Origin: Phellopilus nigrolimitatus
Taxonomy: Eukaryota; Basidiomycota; Agaricomycetes; Hymenochaetales; Hymenochaetaceae
Assembly (NCBI GenBank): GCA_021029095.1
Contig: JAJOHG010000374.1
Coordinates: forward strand, 1-24,850
DNA length: 24,850 nt
Reading direction: 5' to 3'
Below the pieces are notes generated by a model. That model ran no database searches. It was not told the origin of the DNA and worked only from the letters and a program-made list of their open reading frames with translations. The translations under genes and the position numbers were made by a program. Below, piece after piece: positions 1 through 9,015 of this stretch. Positions within the stretch are counted from its first letter, which is position 1. Every line of letters begins with the position of its first letter.

Positions 1-1885
1 ATGCATGTGTCACGTGAGAGGCACCTGACTCAGGACACGTTTTCGACTATTTTGAAAAGTGCAGGTCATTGGAGCGTGTTGGTATTCCCCATATCTGCCT
101 TACAGAATCTGCCGTCCTCTTAGGGTTCTCATAATTTTGTGGTACACGTTTCTCCGGTTGTCCTTCGGACATTTTAGAAACCCTCTTAGTCTATGCTTTT
201 CATTGCAGAACCCACCGTGAGTTCAGTTTGCTTCCAATCATCAACATCTATCAAGGAGCCCGCTGTTCTCGCAAAGCGGAATCTCATAAGTCTGCATCCT
301 GGCCATCTTTATCTCTCAAGATGACGTACCTCCGATTCAAGAATCAAGCCTACACCTTCTCAGCTCAGAAATTCCGCTGAATAGTTTGTACTGAACGTAT
401 CCTCATTCCAGCGGTATATGCTGGTACCTCATGTATGTACAGTACGGGCTAGCCGACCGCGACTCAAGGTCGCCGCTATTGTGTTCAAGCGGAAGAAAGC
501 ACTGCGATTCTTCCGAAGTGCCTTCACAACATTCTTCAATACTTCAGAAGGATCAAACTTCTGCATCTTGGATAAGGTCTTCAGGACACCACGCGGACAA
601 GCGTTTGCACAACTTGGCTTGAGGCTTTTGAAAACTGCGGCAAACTTTGTTACTTAACAAGTCTCGGGACCTTTCGACATTCTGTATACAATTCATGAAT
701 ATCACAGGAGTCTGTGTTTGGATGGCATACTTCTTCCATACTTACCTACGCCGCCGTCGGTTTCGTCCGGATCGTTTCAATTTGCAGGTGGAGGAGAAAC
801 CGATTCGCCGCCTCAATCAGAACGACTGTTGAACTGTGATCCACGTGCATGGATTCCAGATTTAAAGAAGTCTAAAAGTAGTTCGGATGAACGTGTCCGC
901 GGCCGCCGGTCTAGGATCTTCACAAATCTCGCCATCTACTAAGGTAATCGAAAAGTCGGCGTTATTCTTGTGAAGGAGGCTCAAACGGAAAATTTTGATG
1001 CGTACTGCAAGTTACTCAACGGATTATCGGTCCTGCACCTTCGCTTTCTTCCTCTTCTGGTTTATTTTGTAACTTCGCTGGTATTTGTGTGACCTAAACA
1101 AGGCAAAAGGCGACGAAAAAAGGAGAAGAGCTCGGACACATTGTGTCAGACACAGAGACGCGCTGGTTCTCTCAGATCCATGGCTCGGTCTCGGTTGCGT
1201 CAGACAATGCTTACATCGATGAATCTGAATACAGTTACCATGGGTCAGTGACCACGTTTACGAGCATGCACTTGATCGCCACATAGCTTTTACCTTCAAT
1301 ATCATTGGCTCGGAACTTCTCGAAGTCTCATGCGTTAGGTTAGGCGTTACCAGGCTCCGGTGGTCTACGAAGAAGTCTGCAGGTTGTGCATGATCGGCTC
1401 CAGTGATGGCGGACTAGAAGCAAACAACGCTACTTAGGTGGCTACGAAGCACAAAATTGCCATCCTGACTTCATTGCAAGTCGCCACGATATGCTTAGGA
1501 TGGGTTCGCCTCGGTGATCGTACTTTACCTATAAGTTTTTGTCTATACATGCTCACAATACTCCATATAGTAAGTCGTACTGAATTTGTCATCAGCAATA
1601 CACCAGGATGCACTTCCCAACTCGGAGACGTAGTCTCAGGAAAGAGCACGGAGGCAGACCTCCTTACCGGGCCGACTTCAACTTCGTTCTGTCAGTTGCC
1701 TCAGTGGATTTTCAAACATAGTGCAACACGAGCCTTCCGATCGTGCCGCCTATGGCGAACCACAACCCCGAATTGCCTGGCCAGGATGGTCTGGTGTACC
1801 TGTATTTAAGCCAGCCAGATCTGCCATTCGTCCTGGAGAGCATTCCACTTGCTACCACTGCCTCAACCAGCGCTTTCTCTCAGCG
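1..1885. other. Upstream region without a confident gene; scattered exon-like fragments
   Basis: I recognise no gene here. Several short plus-strand stretches look mildly coding (Ser/Pro-rich segments near 207-345, 431-620 and 730-940), but no joined model with a start and known motif emerges. An intron-like stretch ends in a pyrimidine-rich TTCATTGCAG near 200-210. The most protein-like piece is an open frame at about 1098-1286: it follows an acceptor-like AAAAG at 1109 and includes ETRWFSQIHGSV and AYIDESEYSYHG, but has no ATG and matches no family I know. It could be an eroded gene, the 3' part of a gene starting outside the window, or chance. Confidence 0.4.
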
Positions 1886-4172
1886 ATGCAGGTTTCCTCT
1901 GTCGATGCAACACTCAGCTTTTCAGAAGAGCAGGTGGTAGACAGGATGTTCCAGTCACGCAAGAGCTGGAAGACAGTCAAGGGAAAGTCAGAGCCTGTGT
2001 GGCCGCCGCTCCTCGAAAGAGCACTCGTCCAAGGTCAGTCCTCATCCCTTTCCCCGCGTTTATATGCTGATTTAGACGACCATACACCTGGCATGTTCTG
2101 ACACGCAGCACTCTTACAATTCAATCCAAATGATAAGCGTTATGGTCGCGCCTTGGGCCGCTTCCCGAAACGCAATCGCTTCATTTCGGACATTATCTTC
2201 AAACGAACTGGCGTCCGTCGCAGTCCAAAGCAAGTTGGCAGTCGCCTTCAACAATTGAAAGAAGCCGACTATGGTAAACAACGTGAGCTTTTCTTCTTCG
2301 TTATTGGACTTGGTCTCACAGCATTTACTGTATCCCTAGTCCTCAATCACTCCATAAGCTGGTCGGCTAGCTCACACTTAGGTGTTGCATGCGAATCCTC
2401 GAGCCACAATGTGGTCGACGAGGATAATTACCAAGTGCAAGGTACGCGTTTGACATTTTCTCCCCGACAGTCTCATTATGCCTGGCTGACCATATTCGAC
2501 CAATCTCAATCTCAAACATGCGCCCTACGTTGCCAAACTGAATAATCAATTCTTTCTCTCTGATCGTATCACACGAAATTATCTTTGAACCATAGGGGGG
2601 ACATTCACACCCATCCTTCCCCTTGCGAATGTCGGTCCAAGCTTCAACACCAGCGGCGATAAAATCTCGTCCGAGTCACCGTTTCCCTTATGCCCTTCTG
2701 ATTCACGTTATACAACGTCGCCTAACGCGATTCAAACCCGACGACTCGATGCCTACATAATATTCGAGCCAAACGCCGCCCCAACAAAGGGTACTGCATT
2801 CCGGTCGCTCAAATACTTTACAGGGTGTCTTGTGCGACCGGAAACGGTCTTCGCAATTGACAAACCTGAGGCGCCAATTGTCCTCGCCGAAACCGAGCCC
2901 TCTGCGATTTTCGCCTCTTGCGATCCGATGTCAGGATCATCAGTTACGACGGTGTGGGTCCAACCGTCTGTCGATCGTGATCTGCGGGGCGATGCCTTAC
3001 AGTTGAGCTCGGAAGTCGGCGCAGAGGACGTCGGCATGACCATGGTTAAAGTCCACCAGCATGTTAAGCCGCTTGTCTGTATTCATCATCCCCCGGCTGG
3101 AGCACTTTCCGTGACGCAGCATTTGCACCACTTGGACGCAGCTGGTGAAGTGGCGGAGACCGGGTCGTTCTCCAATGCGCAAGCACCGTTAAATTGCTTC
3201 ACTTATAAAGCCCAACTTGTCGACAATACAGTATGGAACATGCTGTTCCGTGAGCCTGATGGTAAGATATGCTGGACATTTACTGTTCCCGGTTTCTCTG
3301 ACCAATCTTCTTTTGTTATGACTGCTCTAGTATGCATCAGTAGGTACATCATCACGCAGGAGCTCACCTGCAATTTCGACAACTCCGCTGCCCTGTGTGG
3401 AAAGACGGTTTTATCATTTACATATCATTTTATATCTTCTTCGCAACCCTTTTCCGTCGGGGGAGCAGGTAATCTGTCGGACGTTCACAAGCCCACCTAT
3501 CTCACATCCTTCTCGAACAATCCGTTTCTCATGGACGAGATCCACACGTCCCCCGTGAGTCCACAACCTCAGGCGGAGAACTGTTTAGGTGTGGCTTCGC
3601 AAACCGTGAACGAACACAATATACCATACAATATCTACAATGCGGGAGAACCCCAACCGCTGTTCCAAACTCCAAATATCTCGCCTTCCTGGGACGGAGA
3701 TACGGCGGATATGGTTCGTTCCTTTCTGAATTATATATTTATTATGTCTAATTGGCAGTTTAAAAGGAGAATCCCTACAATGTTCCATTTCCGAATGCTC
3801 TCTTCGGTGTCTCGCTGGGCGGTGATGTCGGCCCCAGTCTTGGCGGATGTCCAGCAGCTCCGGAATATGTTGCTACAAACGCTGACTCATCGTCAACACC
3901 CTATGCGGTGGGGCTCGATGGCGGCCCTGGCTTGGACTTCGATCTTAACAGTCGTCTTCTTTATGCATTTCAATCGATGAATGGTACAATAATGGCCAAC
4001 CACTTTTGTCATCAGCCCGAAGACGACGAGCCCTTGCGTTAGAGAGACCTACTAAATATCTAACCGGAAGACGCATACAAGGCTTGTCAGGGAAAGGTAA
4101 GCCCAACTTATTTGACTTTCTCGATTCAGACTGACATTCTTTGAATTTGCAGAAGTGCAAATAAAGAATTAA
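1886..4172 (+). CDS. TEA/ATTS-domain transcription factor
   Basis: Probable DNA-binding transcription factor of the TEA/ATTS family (TEC1, AbaA and TEAD relatives), acting in the nucleus. Proposed exons are 1886-2033, 2109-2282, 2340-2441, 2596-3713, 3767-3983, 4043-4096 and 4153-4172, about 610 residues; all phases agree. The TEA domain spans about residues 25-100 and is completed only when the first intron is removed: RKSWKTVKG, then WPPLLERALVQ, then GRFPKRNRFISDIIF and KRTGVRRSPKQVGSRLQQL, the DNA-recognition helix region. The rest is long, Ser/Pro/Asn-rich and unrecognised. The start is the first ATG in the TEA frame; an upstream exon is possible. Uncertain points: 3262-3330 is a 69-nt in-frame segment bounded by GTAAGA and CTCTAG that may be an intron, and the 154-nt third intron could hide a small exon. 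If intron 3984-4042 is retained, the protein stops at 4042. Family call is firm, exon detail less so. Confidence 0.8.
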
Positions 4173-5371
4173 GGGACTGTCTATGTATCCGTCCAGTGTC
4201 GACTATTCGACATTCTTGTACAACATTGTGTTACTGCTTCTATATAGTCTATTCCGAGTCAGTGTTGGTTTATGCAAAGACATATAACCGGGATTCTCGA
4301 ATGATCGGCCTCATATGATAACATCGAAGCAAACACTAGGTATTCTTTTCTAGTCCCGCCCGCTGCGCTGACTCCAAGGAGATTAAAATTGGTGCCGTCA
4401 TCAATATAATTCATTGAAAGGGGGAAGGCGGCTTCGCCACGTGCAACGAGTGTATTTGTGAGCAAGTAGAACTTGTTATGTACAGGCGGTAAGAAAAGTA
4501 AAGAAAACAGCTCTTGTTGGAGGGGTGTACCACTAGCCCCTGGACAAGGCAAATGAATCGAAAAATACTAACGGTGGACGTTGCTAGCTCGATTTATCTT
4601 GACCAGTCACTCCTGTAGACAAGTAGCGTCATTGGGGACAAGGACCCATGGCAGCGCGTAAAACAGGAATAAACAAATATAAATACGCTATCGCGACGCG
4701 TCGGACACGCGTCGAAACTATCCGAGAGAATGTTAGCCAATCTAATCTACTGGCGTTGACCACTACTTCTCGAAGATAAATGGTCCCTGCTTCTAATACC
4801 AAGTTAGCATACAATACTTATACCCTAAGGTCGCATAGTTTTAGTGGTATCGGCAATAATTTTGTCTTAAATCGGGTACTAGTCTTATTTGCTTTAATCC
4901 CTAACTTACACGGAGACCATCCAGAAACCGATTGCGTTGAATTTTCAATCAATCACCTCTTGTCCTTGCTAATTACGAACGCCACAAACATCGAGCATGT
5001 CGAGCCCCATTTGCACCTAATTACTAACACGTAGTCTTCACCTATTTGGCCTTGATTTGGCTTGCTCGTATTTTGCAGGCCGAGAATCACGATGCACATA
5101 CAAATGGAAGTCCAGTCGGCACCCACATGAATCCTTGGTTTCAGTTTGTCTCCTAAGCAACTTCGGCGGTTCTCCGAAATGAGTCGGTACCTGGGAATTT
5201 CTTCTTAAGGTGGTGGCGTAGGGGACTTCAAAGGAACATGGATAGATTCAGCTTGAAAAATACATCTGCGAGGCAAAATTGAATGGCCGTGTGATACAGG
5301 TATACATATATGTACAAGGTTATAGAAAGTCCAGTGCGAGCAAAATCCTGCGTAAGTGCAATACTCGGTCT
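4173..5371. other. Intergenic region between convergent genes
   Basis: AT-rich spacer between the ends of the TEA gene and the RCR-like gene. The open frames here are short and match no family. An AATAAA-like AAATAAAG overlaps the end of the TEA gene near 4160 and may serve as its polyadenylation signal. The only structured element noticed is a pair of ACGCGT hexamers at 4696-4712. Confidence 0.5.
4695..4713. repeat. Inverted pair of ACGCGT hexamers
   Basis: Two ACGCGT boxes at 4696-4701 and 4707-4712 form a 7-bp inverted repeat, GACGCGT and ACGCGTC, around a 5-nt spacer. ACGCGT is the MCB/MBF cell-cycle element of yeasts, usually found in promoters. No gene start is recognisable nearby, so function is unproven. 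Confidence 0.35.
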
Positions 5372-6120
5372 TTAAACCTTGGCTGAAGGCGGTTTTTGCG
5401 GTGCCTCGTAGCCAGAGTATTGCGGAGGTGATTGTATGCCAGGGGGCGGTCCTTGTGGCTATTATTCGAAGTTGCCGAAAAGGACGATTCAGCGAGCAAT
5501 AAAGCGATTCCACGGTCAGGATGAGAATGATGTTAGAATAGAGTCCATCAGTGCTTATTCATATCCTGTTTCACATGGACGAAATGAACGTACGGGCGCA
5601 TAGCCGCCCTGGAAGCTTTGCGGATTATAATACCCCTGTCCAGCAGGTGGGTACTGCGGATACTGCGCACCAGCATTTGCGGGGTCATACGGCGAGCCTC
5701 CGTACGGGTACTGATTCCCATATGCGTTAGCTTGCTGCTGTTGCTGCGCAATGACGAACGCCTGGTTGGCGCGCATCATGCGCCGTCGACGCGTGATACC
5801 AACTCCGATGGCAAGAAGAATGAACGCGACGACTAAACGATACAAATCAACGAGTAAGTCTAAGGAGCGACGAATATAGGCGAGAACAATGACACACCGA
5901 TTGCGATAGCAATCCCGATGCGTGCACCATTCGAAAGGGTACAACGCTCTCTTCCAAACCTGTTCCGCGATAAGGTCAATGAAAAGTAACTCTTGATCTT
6001 CGATTATGCTTACTGGTCGACGAAGCATTCCGCCCGAGCCAAAGGCAGTGAAGATGCAGCCAACAACGCCAATGCTGTCCTCAATGCACCAGATCGTTCT
6101 CCCCGACACGAGCGGCACAT
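5372..6120 (-). CDS. RCR-like type I membrane protein with PPxY tail
   Basis: Small single-pass membrane protein, 164 residues, in four exons: 6120-6014, 5959-5898, 5832-5594 and 5458-5372. From the N terminus it has a signal peptide (about residues 1-29, ending LPLARA), a very short ectodomain with two cysteines (ECFVDQFGRERC), and a membrane helix (ARIGIAIAIVVAFILLAIGVGI) completed only after splicing. An Arg stop-transfer RRRRMMR follows, then a Gln/Tyr/Pro/Gly-rich cytoplasmic tail ending SPPQYSGYEAPQKPPSAKV. This matches the RCR (Congo-red resistance) design, in which tail PY motifs recruit the Rsp5/NEDD4 ubiquitin ligase to control traffic of plasma-membrane proteins and chitin deposition. 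PPQY is a PPxY motif. The start at 6120 is chosen because the signal peptide begins there; in-frame ATGs at 6222 and 6174 would add a Thr/Ala-rich leader. RCR assignment is by architecture, not alignment. Confidence 0.72.
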
Positions 6121-6460
6121 CGCATTCGTCGCCGTCGTTGTCGCCGTCGTCGTATCTGCTATTGACGTGGTCATGGTTGTGGTACGTGTGAGAGATTGGA
6201 TGCGCTGAGACAGGCCAAGCATCTCGGCGTCATTGTCATAGAAGGGCGCGAGGCGGTGCAGTGCCAGATTCGGCGAGGCGATGGCAACGATGGCAGTGCA
6301 GCTGCTGCATTGTATTCGTGGGAAAGGTGTTCCGGAAGAGATTTGCTAGACCCTTAAGCACTGTGCTATCGAAGTCGAGTCTGACTAGGCTGAAAACAAT
6401 TACTGAAAACTTTGGCACCTGTGATCTCTTGCTTTTGCTAAGAAAAAATCACCTTACGCC
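6121..6460. promoter_or_regulatory. Divergent promoter between the RCR-like and NOP12-like genes
   Basis: The two genes are transcribed away from each other with 340 bp between start codons, so this segment must hold both promoters and 5' leaders. Next to the minus-strand start lies a GTC/GTT trinucleotide-rich stretch (about 6121-6155). No clear TATA box was found on either side. Confidence 0.5.
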
Positions 6461-8460
6461 ATGGGTCTTTTGGGACGGATCAGCAAGAAGGTGGACAAAG
6501 GGTTGGACGAAATCTTCAAGTCGAGTGTGCGTATGAAGCTGTCTCCATATGCAAACTGTATGAAGACTAAAGATGAGCAGGCAGGACCGTCTAGTTTAAA
6601 CCAGCCTTCAAAACCCGACGAAAAACGTGTCTCTCTGAAGCGCAAAACAGAGACCTTAGATGCAGACAAAACCTCGAAAAAGTCTCGCGGTTCTGACGCC
6701 GACGGAAAGCGAAGAAAATCTGACAAGGAGAAAAAAGGGGGAAGGAAGAGCCATGATTCTGTAGAAGAGGAAAACGAAGAAGATGAGTCTGCAAGCGAGA
6801 ACGAATGTGTCGAGCTGGAAAACGCGCACGTCGCCTCCGACTCTACTTCAGAGGACGATGCGCCTGTTCCCGAGCACGAATCTTTGACAAAGTCGAATCG
6901 GAGGAAAAGGGATGCCGTGAAGAAAGCTAAATATGTTCCGGAAAGCGAAACGCGAGAGCAGCGCAACGCAAGGAGCGTATTTGTCGGTAATTTGCCCGTG
7001 CAAGTTGTTACAAGCCGGGTGGGTATCTTTTCCTCATAATCCAGTCGTTCGTTTCATTCATAAATTTGTACATTGCACAGCCCTTGGCGAAACAGCTCAG
7101 ACGCCATATCTTGTCCCATATACCCTCAGCAAGCATTGAATCTATTCGCTTTCGCTCCGTTGCCTTCCAAACCCCCACTTCCGCACTCGACCTCGACGCC
7201 GACGAGTCCACCTCAGCAAAACAGCAGCGCCAACAAAAACGCACCGCCGATTGGCGCGACCAGAGCGGCGGTTCGAAGAAGGACAACGAGGAGGCAGCAG
7301 AAAACAAGAAAGGCGAGAAATCGTACTTGACGCCCGCACAGAAACGGCGCCTCGCGGCGATCAAGGGCGACTTGCACGCACACACAGGCGCCACGACAAA
7401 CGCTTACATCGTCTTTGCGCACCCCGTTCCTCACGATGCGGGGTCGAATGTCCCTCGCAAAGAGGTGATGGATCCCTTCGATGCAGCGCGCGAGGCGGTG
7501 AAGATGTGCGATGGGACGCAATTCGCAGATCATACAATCCGTGTGGACTTGGTGCGGAAGGCGGCGGGGGACTTGGAGGCGAAGGCAAAGGAGAGTGACG
7601 GAGGGGCGCTGACGGACCCGAAGCTGAGCGTCTTCGTAGGCAATCTTGACTTCGCGAGTGGGGAGGACGAGGTCCGGGCGTTCGTCGAGAAGGTGATGTG
7701 CGAGGAAAGGGGGAAGCCTGATTTAGTAGTCAAGGCGGACGCTGGGAATGATGAGGATGAAGAAGACGAAGAGGAGGAAGATGAAGAGCAGAGCGATGAG
7801 GAGAAAACTAAGGCAGAAGGGAAGCAAAAAGCAGATGTCCTCCTGAAACCCACGTGGGTCACTCGCGTACGCGTTGTGCGCGATCGCGAAACGCAACTCG
7901 GGAAGGGGTTCGCATACGTGCAATTCTCTGTAGGTTTTCAAGTTGAACAGCTCGATCGTTTTCGCTCACTTTATTAATGACAGGACCGCAACTGCGTCGA
8001 CGAAATTCTCGCCGTTGAGCCCGAAAAGTTAAAATTCGCGAAGCGACCGTTGAGGGTACAGCGCTGCAAGACACACTCCGGCCCGCTGACAAGACCAAAA
8101 CCGCAGCAGACTCCAAAGGCCTCCGCCGGCGCCACCTCTGCGCCTCGTTCTCGTGCGGCACCCGCATTCAGACCGGTGGCACTCCCGAAGGGCGATCCGA
8201 CGCTTGGCACGCGCCTCGCTGGGCTCCCAAAGGAGTCGCGCAAGGAGGCGAAAGCCACAGACGCCGCGCGTGTCGCGAGGCGGCTAGCGAAGAAAAAAGC
8301 GCGCATAGCGCTGGAAAAAGCGGGTGTGAAGGATGGCGGCGGGAAGGAGCGCGTACGCGAGCGGAAGGAGAGAAAGGGCGCGGTGAACACGGGCAGGAAG
8401 GAGGGGAAGAAGAGGGTGCGGAGTGAACGGAATGTGGAGAAGAGAAATGCGAAGAAATAA
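6461..8460 (+). CDS. NOP12: Nop12-like nucleolar RNA-binding protein, two RRMs
   Basis: Predicted ribosome-biogenesis factor; yeast Nop12 acts in the nucleolus in 25S pre-rRNA processing. Exons 6461-7018, 7081-7929 and 7984-8460 (introns 62 and 54 nt, both phase 0) give 627 residues. The N terminus starts MGLLGRISKKVDKGLDEIFK in a good ATG context (GCCATGG), followed by a Lys/Glu/Ser-rich charged region. RRM1 begins with SVFVGNLPVQ at about residue 172, is interrupted by a long charged insertion, and resumes with TTNAYIVFAHP. RRM2 begins with LSVFVGNLDF (RNP2-like), contains a Glu/Asp-rich insertion at DNA 7750-7800, and resumes with RVVRDRETQLGKGFAYVQF (RNP1-like). The C terminus is a Lys/Arg-rich tail typical of nucleolar proteins. 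The split RRM1 with long insert and the basic tail fit Nop12; a Nop13-like or other two-RRM nucleolar protein is the alternative. Confidence 0.85.
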
Positions 8461-9015
8461 AGCGGGTGTATCGATGGGCGTTTTGCTCTCCTTCTTTGGT
8501 TTCAATGTAACTTTTTTTCGAGCAAAAACAATGTTGGTTAACTAGACTTTAATTTATTATACTGCAAGTGACTGATTCATTCGCTCCCGAAACAAACCGT
8601 GGAAATTCAAGAGACGTTATCATGTGTGCCGGCCTGACGCAAAATAGCGAGATTTGTTGTTTTGCAAACTGGTGGGTGTAGAAAATGACGAACCGCGTAA
8701 GCGATTTGGCGCTGCGGTTCGTCATTCTCTAATCACACTTGAAATATGCCGGAGGTTTTATTCCCGTGACAGATGACCAGAAAAAGAGGATAGATTGGAC
8801 CAGAATAACGGTATGGAAAGTAGATACAGCGACGAGACACAAAAGATCAATGCTGAGGCAAAGTAAACGTGGGTAAGAACCGAAACGCGAGATAAAAGTA
8901 AAACGGTGCTGCGGCGGGTGTCAGAATCGCGAAGATACTACAGTCATACGAAAAAGGGCTTACATATCCCTACTTCTTCTGGAACTCGCACCTGATACCC
9001 CTCCTTTTACATCGC
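8461..9015. other. Convergent 3' spacer between the NOP12-like and kinase genes
   Basis: AT-rich spacer holding both 3' ends. It contains the inverted repeat at 8680-8730. Its right end (8970-9015) encodes, on the minus strand, an out-of-frame extra zinc-cluster half (CERCKRRGIRCEF) lying just past the kinase stop codon. No gene seen. Confidence 0.5.
8680..8730. repeat. Inverted repeat, 17-bp stem and 17-nt loop
   Basis: Left arm 8680-8696 (AGAAAATGACGAACCGC) and right arm 8714-8730 (GCGGTTCGTCATTCTCT) are reverse complements at 16 of 17 positions, separated by 17 nt. The transcript would fold into a stable hairpin in either orientation. It sits between two convergent genes, about 220 bp past the NOP12-like stop and 285 bp past the kinase stop. 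It could be a 3' UTR structure, a terminator-like element or the remnant of a small transposon. Confidence 0.75.

Noticed and set aside
7361..7862. Minus-strand Ser/Pro-rich frames across the NOP12-like gene
   Set aside because: Shadows of the acidic and basic low-complexity coding strand; RRM motifs are on the plus strand.
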